Assembly (NCBI GenBank): GCA_002162675.1
Contig: MAAE01000064.1
Coordinates: forward strand, 1 to 64,000
From: Colwellia sp. 39_35_sub15_T18
Lineage (GTDB): Bacteria; Pseudomonadota; Gammaproteobacteria; Enterobacterales; Alteromonadaceae
DNA length: 64,000 bases
Reading direction: 5' to 3'
Both the position numbers and the translations under genes were made by a program. Below are positions 38,089 through 45,708 of the stretch, piece after piece (positions within the stretch are counted from its first letter, which is position 1; the number at the start of each line of letters is the position of its first letter). The notes beneath the pieces were generated by a model, which was not told the DNA's origin, made no database searches, and saw nothing but the letters and a program-made list of their open reading frames with translations.

Positions 38089-38164
38089 GGACGATTAGCT
38101 CAGTTGGGAGAGCACCGCCCTTACAAGGCGGGGGTCACTGGTTCAAGCCCAGTATCGTCCACCA
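38089..38164 (+). tRNA. tRNA-Val(TAC), copy 1
   Basis: A 76-base intact cloverleaf with acceptor GGACGAT/ATCGTCC, anticodon loop CTTACAA and encoded CCA. It is the first gene of the array and directly follows a strong promoter. Confidence 0.96.
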
Positions 38165-38242
38165 TTATTATTTAATGGCTTTTGCGGGTTCGAGTCCCGT
38201 TCACTACTTATAGTGATAAACTCGAAGATAAATATATTCTGC

Positions 38243-38330
38243 GGAGTGGTAGTTCAGTTGGTTAGCTTTTGTTTAACGTAAGCGGCCTGTCACGCCGGAT
38301 GGTTTATCGCGGGTTCGAGTCCCGTTCACT
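38243..38330 (+). pseudogene. degenerate tRNA-Asp copy 1 with insertions
   Basis: The acceptor 5' side, D-arm start, anticodon arm (CGGCCTGTCACGCCGG) and TΨC arm match the intact tRNA-Asp. About 12 extra bases follow the D arm, and about 5 more replace the variable loop. The 3' acceptor and CCA are lost (TTCACTGTTTA). A T-arm fragment of another such copy lies at about 38180-38200. Confidence 0.75.
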
Positions 38331-38367
38331 GTTTATAGTGACAAACTCGAAGATAGATATATTCTGC

Positions 38368-38444
38368 GGAGTGGTAGTTCAGTTGGTTAGAATACCGGCC
38401 TGTCACGCCGGGGGTCGCGGGTTCGAGTCCCGTCCACTCCGCCA
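38368..38444 (+). tRNA. tRNA-Asp(GTC), copy 1
   Basis: A 77-base intact cloverleaf: acceptor GGAGTGG/CCACTCC, anticodon stem CCGGC/GCCGG with loop CTGTCAC, TΨC arm GCGGG-TTCGAGT-CCCGT and encoded CCA. Confidence 0.96.
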
Positions 38445-38518
38445 CTTATATTTATCGAAACGGGTTCGAGTCCCGCTAACTACTTATAGTGATAAACTCG
38501 AAGATAAATATATTCTGC

Positions 38519-38606
38519 AAAATGGTAGTTCAGTTGGTTAGCTTTTGTTTAACGTAAGCGGCCTGTCACGCCGGATGGTTTATCGCGGGTTCGAGTCCCG
38601 TTCACT
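38519..38606 (+). pseudogene. degenerate tRNA-Asp copy 2 with insertions
   Basis: Same two insertions as the copy at 38243, plus a mutated acceptor (AAAATGG). It lies 276 bases after that copy, and the intact tRNA-Asp genes that follow each are also 276 bases apart. The degenerate and intact copies were therefore duplicated together as one unit. Confidence 0.75.
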
Positions 38607-38643
38607 CATTGTAGTAATAAACTCGAAGATAGATATATTCTGC

Positions 38644-38720
38644 GGAGTGGTAGTTCAGTTGGTTAGAATACCGGCCTGTCACGCCGGGGGTCGCGGGTTC
38701 GAGTCCCGTCCACTCCGCCA
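38644..38720 (+). tRNA. tRNA-Asp(GTC), copy 2
   Basis: Identical to the copy at 38368 as far as I can read, with intact stems, GTC anticodon and CCA. Confidence 0.96.
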
Positions 38721-38777
38721 CTTATATTTGTCACGGTTAGAGCACCGTAAAAACTCAAAAGTTAAGCAAGATTTTGC

Positions 38778-38854
38778 GGAGTGGTAGTTCAGTTGGTTAG
38801 AATACCGGCCTGTCACGCCGGGGGTCGCGGGTTCGAGTCCCGTCCACTCCGCCA
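38778..38854 (+). tRNA. tRNA-Asp(GTC), copy 3
   Basis: A third intact identical copy. It is not preceded by a degenerate copy. Confidence 0.96.
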
Positions 38855-38878
38855 CTTGTTTAATAAAAATGATATCTC

Positions 38879-38954
38879 GGACGATTAGCTCAGTTGGGAG
38901 AGCACCGCCCTTACAAGGCGGGGGTCACTGGTTCAAGCCCAGTATCGTCCACCA
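38879..38954 (+). tRNA. tRNA-Val(TAC), copy 2
   Basis: Intact and identical to the copy at 38089, with TAC anticodon and encoded CCA. Confidence 0.96.
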
Positions 38955-39003
38955 TCATTTAAATTTCAAAGTAAATCCTAGATTCATATCATTTCTGATA
39001 TAT

Positions 39004-39079
39004 GGACGATTAGCTCAGTTGGGAGAGCACCGCCCTTACAAGGCGGGGGTCACTGGTTCAAGCCCAGTATCGTCCACCA
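39004..39079 (+). tRNA. tRNA-Val(TAC), copy 3
   Basis: Intact and identical to the other tRNA-Val(TAC) copies. It is the last intact gene of the array. Confidence 0.96.
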
Positions 39080-39134
39080 TCATTTTAAAATCAAAAAAAC
39101 CTACATTACCGATAGATTTTTATATTTTATATAG

Positions 39135-39217
39135 CAGACAATTGCCTCAGTTGGAAAGCACCTTCTACCCTTTACAGCCCGCACGAGTCACTGGTTCAAG
39201 CCCAGTATCGTCCACCA
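39135..39217 (+). pseudogene. degenerate tRNA-Val copy 1
   Basis: The 3' end TTCAAGCCCAGTATCGTCCA is identical to the intact tRNA-Val, and a TAC triplet is kept at the anticodon position. About five extra bases lie between the D arm and TAC, and the anticodon stem cannot pair. The acceptor 5' side is mutated (AGACAAT). Confidence 0.75.
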
Positions 39218-39272
39218 TCATTTTAAAATCAAAAAAACCTACATTACCGATAGATTTTTATCTTTTATATAG

Positions 39273-39356
39273 CAAACAATTACCTCAGTTGGAAAGTACC
39301 TTCTACCCTTTACAGCCCGCACCGAGTCACCAGTTCAAGCCCAGTATCGTCCACCA
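39273..39356 (+). pseudogene. degenerate tRNA-Val copy 2
   Basis: Same changes as copy 1, with further point changes (AAACAAT, ACCAG in the TΨC arm). It repeats with a period of about 139 bp together with an A/T-rich spacer. Confidence 0.75.
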
Positions 39357-39411
39357 TAATTTTAAAATCAAAAAAAACTACATTACCGGTATATTTTTAT
39401 ATTTTATATAG

Positions 39412-39495
39412 CAGACAATTGCCTCAGTTGGAAAGCACCTTCTACCCTTTACAGCCCGCACCGAGTCACCAGTTCAAGCCCAGTATCGTCCACCA
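39412..39495 (+). pseudogene. degenerate tRNA-Val copy 3
   Basis: Third unit of the same ~139-bp tandem repeat, including the spacer TTTTATATTTTATATAGC. The 3' end still matches intact tRNA-Val and carries CCA. Confidence 0.75.
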
Positions 39496-39551
39496 ATCTT
39501 ATTAAAATCAAAAAAACCTACATTACTAATAGATTTTTATATTTTATATAG

Positions 39552-39635
39552 CAGACAATTGCCTCAGTTGGAAAGCACCTTCTACCCTTTACAGCCCGCA
39601 CCGAGTCACTGGTTCAAGCCCAGTATCGTCCACCA
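39552..39635 (+). pseudogene. degenerate tRNA-Val copy 4
   Basis: Fourth unit of the repeat, and the end of the array. No terminator is seen after it. Confidence 0.75.
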
Positions 39636-39668
39636 TAAAAATATCGGCCACAAACGATCGTGTTTTAA

Positions 39669-39848
39669 AACAAGTCCAGCTGTTCTGAACATTTACGAAT
39701 TATTGAAGACTTGGCTAATCAAGGTGCTGAGGCAGTAATTCTTGGCTGTACTGAAATTGGAATACTAATAAATCAAAGTGATACCGATATAACACTACTA
39801 GATACAACCTATATTCATGCAAAGAAAGCTGTTGAGTATGCGATATAA
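39669..39848 (+). pseudogene. 3' remnant of an aspartate/glutamate racemase gene
   Basis: An open stretch without a start codon ends in a sequence typical of the C terminus of YgeA-like Asp/Glu racemases: LANQGAEAVILGCTEIGIL with the catalytic-type Cys in GCTE, then LLDTTYIHAKKAVEYA. The N-terminal two thirds are absent; the degenerate tRNA-Val array lies where they should be. It cannot make an active enzyme. Confidence 0.75.
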
Positions 39849-39936
39849 CAAAGTAGTGATTTATTTTAAATGCCTCTCGTTTTACTGAAAATAATTACGG
39901 TACATGATTACGGTACATAATTACTTTGAACAATTT

Positions 39937-40416
39937 TCACAAGCCTAAGTCACTCAAACTAGTGTGTTCCACAGGTCTGACGCCTAGCTGCCAATGAAAC
40001 TTGCGCTCACTTTCAGATATTTTTATATCATTGATGCTAGCATGGCGATGGGTCATTAATCCTTGCTCGTTAAATTGCCAATTTTCATTACCATAAGCTC
40101 TAAACCATTGTTTTTGTATGTCTTGATACTCGTAAGCAAAACGCACAGCAATACGGTTGTCACTATAAGCCCATAGTTCTTTAATTAAGCGGTAGTTATA
40201 CTCTTTTTGCCATTTACGCGTGAGGAGCTGAATAATTTGTTCTCGCCCGGTAACAAATTCACTTCGATTACGCCAAATACTGTTTTGAGAATAAGCTAAA
40301 GCTATTTTTTCAGGGTTTTGTCCGTTCCAACCATCTTCAGCCATACGAATTTTTTGTAGCGCTGTTTCATGAGTAAAAGGGGGTAATGGTTTTTTCATTG
40401 CTATTTCTGCTTTCAT
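39937..40416 (-). CDS. DUF1348 family protein, NTF2-like fold
   Basis: A 159-residue soluble protein with the DUF1348 pattern: AEDGWNGQNPEKIALAY, WRNRSEFVTGREQI, VRFAYEYQD and the C-terminal DIKISESERKFHW. The family has a SnoaL/NTF2-like fold and no proven activity. In other genomes it is often near TetR regulators of electrophile stress. A perfect 6+4+6 palindrome lies upstream at 40556. Two starts are possible (residue 1 or M7); I keep the longer. Confidence 0.85.
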   Translation of the reverse strand: MKAEIAMKKPLPPFTHETALQKIRMAEDGWNGQNPEKIALAYSQNSIWRNRSEFVTGREQIIQLLTRKWQKEYNYRLIKELWAYSDNRIAVRFAYEYQDIQKQWFRAYGNENWQFNEQGLMTHRHASINDIKISESERKFHWQLGVRPVEHTSLSDLGL

Positions 40417-40555
40417 TTTTATTCCTCATTCGTTATAGCCGAGCAAGTAAATCATTAACGTTAAATAGCTGGGTGAAATACTTAAGGTTAAATAATATGT
40501 TTTTATCTTTGAAGTACAAAAAAAGAAACTAATCTGTCTACTTGAAAAGCAAGTA

Positions 40556-40571
40556 TAGACAGACTTGTCTA
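40556..40571. promoter_or_regulatory. TetR-type operator palindrome
   Basis: TAGACA-GACT-TGTCTA is a perfect palindrome of the form bound by NemR-like TetR regulators. A second, imperfect arm pair (GTCTACTTG...CAAGTATAGAC, 40535-40560) overlaps it. It lies about 140 bases upstream of the DUF1348 gene. No TetR gene is in the window. Confidence 0.5.
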
Positions 40572-40603
40572 CACCTGTCAATTTATGTTCATAAATGAGT
40601 TAT

Positions 40604-41374
40604 TTATAAGTGCGTGCGCATTAGCAGTCGGTCAGGAACCAGCAAAGGATTATCGGGTAAATGGGATTGCACTCTTCTACTCCAATCCACAATAGCGGGA
40701 TGATCTAGCAAAGAATTTTTAACTCTCATGCCCATCAAATGACCTGATACTACAATAGGATAAGCTGATAAATCCGCCAAGCTAGGCTCGCTCTGCCCCC
40801 CTAAATATGGACCGCTTCCCAAATGCTCAACAAATTCTCGCTGCAAGCGAGCAGTCATTGCGGGTATTGATTCAGTCAAGTCTAACGCTTTTACCATATT
40901 GACAATAAAAGGCGCCCGCTTAATTCCCCATGGCCACATCAGTCGCACATACCGAGGCAATGGCGTGGCATCACTAACGGCTCTTGACAGTTTCCAGCCG
41001 TTAAGAATAGAGTCCACCGAGTTTTCCCATTCGACTGCACGGCGAAAAATCGTTGGGATCAGACTATCGCTAATCCAGCGATCTATGAGCAACACTTTAG
41101 CCCGATCAGCTTGCTCAACGGGCATAATAGGTTTTTGCGGATAGAGTTCATCCAGCCATAAACCTAATTCACTCGAATCTTTGCGCCATTGCTCTCCAAT
41201 TTGCAGAACGGGTACTTGCCTTTGACGGGTAAAACGTATTTCTGCATTATTGAGCGGGTTAACGGCGACAAACTTATAATCCAACTGCTTATATTTTAGG
41301 TAACAACCTACTTTCTGGGCGTAGGGACTCGTAGGGTAGGAAAATAGTTGTATCGAGGGTTTGACTTCTGACAT
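40604..41374 (-). CDS. glutathione S-transferase family protein
   Basis: A 256-residue soluble protein with an N-terminal thioredoxin-like GST domain (residues 8-85: LFSYPTSPYAQKVGCYLKYK, then QVPVLQIG and DSSELGLWLDEL) and an all-helical C-terminal domain (90-250). Such proteins conjugate or reduce electrophiles with glutathione. The Y/S in the PTSPYAQK loop may be the thiol-activating residue. Its neighbour DUF1348 gene suggests an electrophile or detoxification role, as inference. Confidence 0.85.
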   Translation of the reverse strand: MSEVKPSIQLFSYPTSPYAQKVGCYLKYKQLDYKFVAVNPLNNAEIRFTRQRQVPVLQIGEQWRKDSSELGLWLDELYPQKPIMPVEQADRAKVLLIDRWISDSLIPTIFRRAVEWENSVDSILNGWKLSRAVSDATPLPRYVRLMWPWGIKRAPFIVNMVKALDLTESIPAMTARLQREFVEHLGSGPYLGGQSEPSLADLSAYPIVVSGHLMGMRVKNSLLDHPAIVDWSRRVQSHLPDNPLLVPDRLLMRTHL

Positions 41375-41500
41375 AGCACCACCTGTTTTAAATCGAATTT
41401 TGTATATGGCAGTGTATTAGAATTTTATTGACTTTCATACATGCGGCTACAGTATTTAACAAGGGCGCTAAGTTTCCACAATATAAAAGAATGGTTATGA

Positions 41501-42409
41501 TTAATTCGCCTGTAAAGTCCTACTTTTACTGCGTGCGATCAGCGGCTGCTTACGTTGGGTTAACACATTCCCTAATATTACCAAGACTAGGCCCAACGTT
41601 GAATACAGCGTCCAATGATAATCTTCAAAAACAGCAGAGGCACTTAACGCCACAATAGGTGTTAACACTAAGATATAGGCGGCGTTACTAGCACCTAAAC
41701 GATCGACTAGGATAAGATAAAAAGTAAAGCCAAGTACTGAGGCCGGAATAGCGAGATATAATAAACTGCCGATGTATTGTGTCGATATCGTAAATTCAAA
41801 CGAAATATCACGGGCTAAGATAATGAATAACAACGCGATACAGCCATAAACCATCGCATAACTGTTCGCCGTAAAAGGCTGAATGTTATGTTTGGTATTA
41901 CGCATGCTCAACATATTGCCAATAGAGAAACACCACGTCCCCAATAACGCAAAAAACAGCCCATATAAGGTGTCTTGTGACCAATCAGTTTTCAGTAGAT
42001 CTCCTGCAAATAATAAACTAATACCGGCAAGGCCGAGTGTCGCCCCTAACCAGAAATTAGCAGTGGTTTGCGTTTGATAAAATAATTTACTGTGAAAAGC
42101 GTTGAATATTGGCGCCGTAGCCATAAACACCGCCACTAAACCACTTGGAATATACAAAGTAGCGCTGTAAAAGGCGAGGAAATTACAACAAAACAAACAC
42201 ACGCCTTGTAATGCGATAAAAGGCTGATCTTGTCGTTTTACTGGTTGTAATTTCCGCCACAGTTTACCGACAATAAACATAACAATAGCTGCAATAGCGA
42301 AACGGTAAAAGATAGAAACTTCCATCGGTACATCACCGTGTTGCCATTTAATTGATATCCACGATAACCCCCATATAAATACCATTGAAACATAGAGTAA
42401 TGCTGACAT
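41501..42409 (-). CDS. EamA/DMT family transporter
   Basis: An inner-membrane protein of 302 residues with ten predicted hydrophobic helices in two EamA repeats. Family members export amino acids, metabolites or drugs. The gene is divergent from an AraC-type regulator 199 bases away, which probably controls it. The substrate is unknown. Confidence 0.88.
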   Translation of the reverse strand: MSALLYVSMVFIWGLSWISIKWQHGDVPMEVSIFYRFAIAAIVMFIVGKLWRKLQPVKRQDQPFIALQGVCLFCCNFLAFYSATLYIPSGLVAVFMATAPIFNAFHSKLFYQTQTTANFWLGATLGLAGISLLFAGDLLKTDWSQDTLYGLFFALLGTWCFSIGNMLSMRNTKHNIQPFTANSYAMVYGCIALLFIILARDISFEFTISTQYIGSLLYLAIPASVLGFTFYLILVDRLGASNAAYILVLTPIVALSASAVFEDYHWTLYSTLGLVLVILGNVLTQRKQPLIARSKSRTLQAN

Positions 42410-42608
42410 ATTGGCTCCTTATAATTACCATCGCCATTGATTAAGGTAGATGATGAAGGCTTTATCAAATTGGAAATATCACAATACCGACAAAACTAAC
42501 ACAATATTGCGGTTTAATAACGGCCATAGTCACTATTCGAGTTGAGCTATCTGACATTAATGGTAGTATTTTGTTATGACTTTAATTAACTAGGTAATTA
42601 ATCCTGTA

Positions 42609-43517
42609 ATGAATCAGGTAATGAATCTACCATTGGATAGTGCTACAACGCCTCTTGAGTCTCTGGCAACCAGCTTTGAGCGTTCAACCAGTAAAATCTG
42701 CTTACGACAAACGTCATTAACAGATTCATTAGCATGGGCGCATTATCAAAATGAAAATGACCGCTTATATTATGTCAATGACAAACAACATACCTTAAGC
42801 TTGTACCTGTCTGGTGGTTACGACACACATCGTACCGATGTTCACTCAACATTTGGTGCACCGGGCAAGTTTTGTCTTATGCCAAAAGGGGCTGAAAGCC
42901 ATTGGCAACTTGGGCAAACGCAGCAATTCATGCACTTATATTTCAGTGATGATTACCTCAAACAACTAGCATTGAAAGTATTTGATATTGACCCACGTAT
43001 GTTACAGCTGCCGGAATTAACTTTTACCGATGACGCTGCCACCGAAGCCTTATTTCGACATTGCATGGCAACCAGTGATTGGCGAAATAAAGATGATCAC
43101 CTCGCGATGGAACAAGCGACGAATACTATCTTAATATCGATGTTACAGAATATGGGTATCACTAAACTATTAACGCCGATAAAAGGAGGTTTATCACCTA
43201 AAACCGCAACCTTAGTGTGTGATTACATGCAGGCAAACTTTCATCGTCAGGTTTATCTTGCTGAACTGGCAGAACTAGCACAGCTGAGTGAATACCACTT
43301 TTGTCGAATGTTCAAACAAAGTCTGGCACAAACACCACAAGCGTATTTATTGGCAATTAGAATAGAGCAAGCGAAGTTACGTATGCGTACAGGGATGAAA
43401 AGTGTCGCTGATATTGCTTTGCAGTGTGGTTTTGCTAACCAAAGTCACATGGGACGTTACTTTAAAAAGCTAGTAGGCATATCACCACGACAATATCGTA
43501 ATTTAGCCACCGATTAA
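42609..43517 (+). CDS. AraC family transcriptional regulator
   Basis: A 302-residue regulator: an N-terminal ligand-binding region (about 1-190) and a C-terminal double helix-turn-helix domain (about 200-300) with LAELAQLSEYHFCRMFKQSL, then VADIALQCGFANQSHMGRYF and a KKLVGISPRQYR end. It is divergent from the EamA exporter, its likely target. The inducer is unknown. Confidence 0.92.
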   Translation: MNQVMNLPLDSATTPLESLATSFERSTSKICLRQTSLTDSLAWAHYQNENDRLYYVNDKQHTLSLYLSGGYDTHRTDVHSTFGAPGKFCLMPKGAESHWQLGQTQQFMHLYFSDDYLKQLALKVFDIDPRMLQLPELTFTDDAATEALFRHCMATSDWRNKDDHLAMEQATNTILISMLQNMGITKLLTPIKGGLSPKTATLVCDYMQANFHRQVYLAELAELAQLSEYHFCRMFKQSLAQTPQAYLLAIRIEQAKLRMRTGMKSVADIALQCGFANQSHMGRYFKKLVGISPRQYRNLATD

Positions 43518-43946
43518 CCTTTCTTCAAACGGATTTATTGATATTTCATCAATGCCACAGATACGCCTGTAGTCTTTGATGTTCCAGCGTCGAAGTGCAA
43601 AAATATTAACGGAAAAATTACTCAATAGGTTTCTCTCTAGAGCGAAATGGATTAATAACAGCATATTTAATAAGATAGAATAAGATTTAATAATCTAATT
43701 CTATCTCGCTAACGCCTCCAAAGTGAGATAGAAACTATAAAGTTCTCACAATAATCATACTGAAACCGTCGGTTCGAAAAATGGTGTTAGTAGTACCTTT
43801 GTTAACAAATCTTATGCCTTAAATTTTTCATCTAACTACCTCCTTTTTTGTTCTAGTGGTAGTCGTATCTTTACGCTAACACTGATAATATCTATGCAAA
43901 AATAGCTGAACGTTACTCAAAAGCACACATAGGATATACATATTGC
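43518..43946. other. 429-base region with one hairpin
   Basis: AGATAGAATAAGATT (43673-43687) pairs with AATCTAATTCTATCT (43692-43706) with about two mismatches. It may end the araC transcript, although no T-run follows. The rest of the region shows nothing recognised. Confidence 0.45.
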
Positions 43947-44834
43947 ATGGATAGACGCGCTATCAAGTTTGATTGGAATCGAGCACGGGCATTTCTTGTG
44001 ACTGCGGAAGAAGGCTCTCTATCGGCAGCTGCCCGAGCACTAGATATGACGCAACCTACTGTTGGTCGACAAGTATCTGCGCTGGAAGCAGAACTAGGTG
44101 TTTCATTGTTTGAAAGGACAAATTCAGGGTTAGTACTTACACAAAGTGGGACTGACTTGATGGCACAAGTAAAAGCGATGGCAGAAGCTGCAACCAATTT
44201 GTCTCGATTGGCGTCAGGTCATGCTGAGACAGTTGAAGGGAGTGTTTGTATAAGTGCTACGGAGATGATTGCGGCCTTTATTCTTCCACCTATAATAGAA
44301 AAGTTGCGTAACCGATGGCCAAAAATTGAAATAGAAATAATCGCTTCAAGCGATACTAGCGATTTATCGCGCCGTGAGGCGGATATCGCCATCCGCAATT
44401 ATCGCCCAACACAGCAGGATCTTATCGCAAGACGTGTTAAAAACACCTTAGGCCATCTATACGCTGCTAAAAATTATATACAAAACCTTGAACATCGACA
44501 GTCTCCACAAGATTTAAATAACGCAATCTTCCTCGGGGTTGACCGTTCCAATAGTGTGATATCGTATCTTAACAAATTTGGTTTTCAGCTAAGTTCTAGT
44601 AACTTCCCCGTCATTGTTGCTAATCATCTTGTACAGTGGGAAGTGGTTAAACGCGGTATTGGCATTGGCTTTATGACATCAGATATCGGTGACGCAGAGC
44701 CTTTAGTTGAAAGGGTTTTACCCACATTCCCGGCTTTTGAAAAAGAGACTTGGCTGGTTGCACATAGAGAATTAAAAACTAGCCGTCGATTACGAGTTGT
44801 ATTTGATTGTTTAGCCGCTGAACTGAGTGAATAA
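43947..44834 (+). CDS. LysR family transcriptional regulator
   Basis: A 295-residue regulator with an N-terminal winged helix-turn-helix (residues 8-66: ARAFLVTAEEGSLSAAARAL, TQPTVGRQVSALE) and a substrate-binding domain (about 95-290). It reads toward a VOC protein gene 170 bases downstream. The effector and targets are unknown. Confidence 0.92.
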   Translation: MDRRAIKFDWNRARAFLVTAEEGSLSAAARALDMTQPTVGRQVSALEAELGVSLFERTNSGLVLTQSGTDLMAQVKAMAEAATNLSRLASGHAETVEGSVCISATEMIAAFILPPIIEKLRNRWPKIEIEIIASSDTSDLSRREADIAIRNYRPTQQDLIARRVKNTLGHLYAAKNYIQNLEHRQSPQDLNNAIFLGVDRSNSVISYLNKFGFQLSSSNFPVIVANHLVQWEVVKRGIGIGFMTSDIGDAEPLVERVLPTFPAFEKETWLVAHRELKTSRRLRVVFDCLAAELSE

Positions 44835-45003
44835 AGCCATTTCCAAGTTGTAAAATAAGCCGACTCGCCATGCATATACGTATGTCCACTATGCAATCTC
44901 GGACATTGCTTGCAAATATTTGCATGGATATACTTTGCCTTATCAATTCTGGGCAACACGAAATCCCGCCTAAAACCCCGTTAACCTTATGAGATATTAA
45001 ATT

Positions 45004-45360
45004 ATGAAAATGGACTATTGCGTTCTTGGAACAAACAACATGGAAGCATCGATTAGATTCTATGATTCACTTTTCGAACAAACAGAACTTAACCAAGTTT
45101 TATCAACTGACAGAATGACCTTCTGGCAGTGTGAAGACTTTGCATTTGCAATAGCGATACCCTTTAATGAGGAACCCGCAAGTAATGGCAATGGAACAAT
45201 GATTGGTTTTAATGTTGGTTCTATCGAAGAAGTAAAAAGGCTTCATAACAAGGTTATTGAATTAGGCGGCACCTGTGAGGGCGAGCCAGGTCAACGAGGG
45301 CCTAAATTTTCCGCCTATGCGAGAGATTTAGATAAAAATAAAATAGTTTTTTCCGTATAA
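45004..45360 (+). CDS. VOC superfamily (glyoxalase-like) protein
   Basis: A 118-residue protein with the vicinal-oxygen-chelate fold: start YCVLGTNNMEASIRFYDSLF and end KFSAYARDLDKNKIVF. The usual first metal ligand (His) near the start is replaced by Cys6 (DYCVLGT), so metal binding is uncertain. Members act on glyoxal-type compounds, antibiotics or aromatic diols. The substrate cannot be told. Confidence 0.85.
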   Translation: MKMDYCVLGTNNMEASIRFYDSLFEQTELNQVLSTDRMTFWQCEDFAFAIAIPFNEEPASNGNGTMIGFNVGSIEEVKRLHNKVIELGGTCEGEPGQRGPKFSAYARDLDKNKIVFSV

Positions 45361-45433
45361 GGCGATTTAGAACATAAAACAACATGGTTATGCAGGTAAA
45401 CTCAGGAGCTATTATTTAATCCGTGCCATTGTT

Positions 45434-45541
45434 TGTAGGAGCGGTTTCTGCCTATACGGATGTAGGTACTTAGGTTTTGTCTGGAACTAAAAACCTGAAC
45501 CGCGATTTTAAAAAAAGATCGAGGATAAATCCTCTCCTACA
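45434..45541. repeat. inverted-repeat intergenic element with internal insertion
   Basis: TGTAGGAG (45434) and CTCCTACA (45534-45541) are terminal inverted arms, with GAGCGGTTTC near one end and ACCGCGATTTT...GATCGAGG near the other, of the common type of REP-like palindromes. A second hairpin (AGGTTTTGTC...AAAAACCT, about 45472-45495) seems inserted into it. The rest of 45361-45708 shows nothing recognised. Confidence 0.5.
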
Positions 45542-45708
45542 GGTGAAAACTAAACCTGCTTACTGATCTCCTGAGTAAAGTGTATTGGTACGTAAAAATT
45601 TATTCTAAAAATATAGTTTACCAACACTTTATACTTTTCATCCATCGGCTGAATTCAAGACTCAAAGCGTCCCCTCCTCTCTCATCTCCTCCCACAAAAA
45701 AATAAACT

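Noticed and set aside
38269-38787. Two long open frames through the tRNA-Asp genes (products containing VVQLVRIPACHAGG)
   Set aside because: They are translations of tRNA-Asp genes, a well-known annotation artefact. The tRNA structures explain the sequence.
38869-39411. 180-codon open frame through tRNA-Val and degenerate copies
   Set aside because: It is made of repeated tRNA units; its repeated peptide comes from the tandem DNA. There is no separate coding evidence.
39135-39635. Second candidate CRISPR array from the ~139-bp tandem units
   Set aside because: Both the unit and its spacer are repeated, so there are no unique spacers; the units are tRNA-derived.
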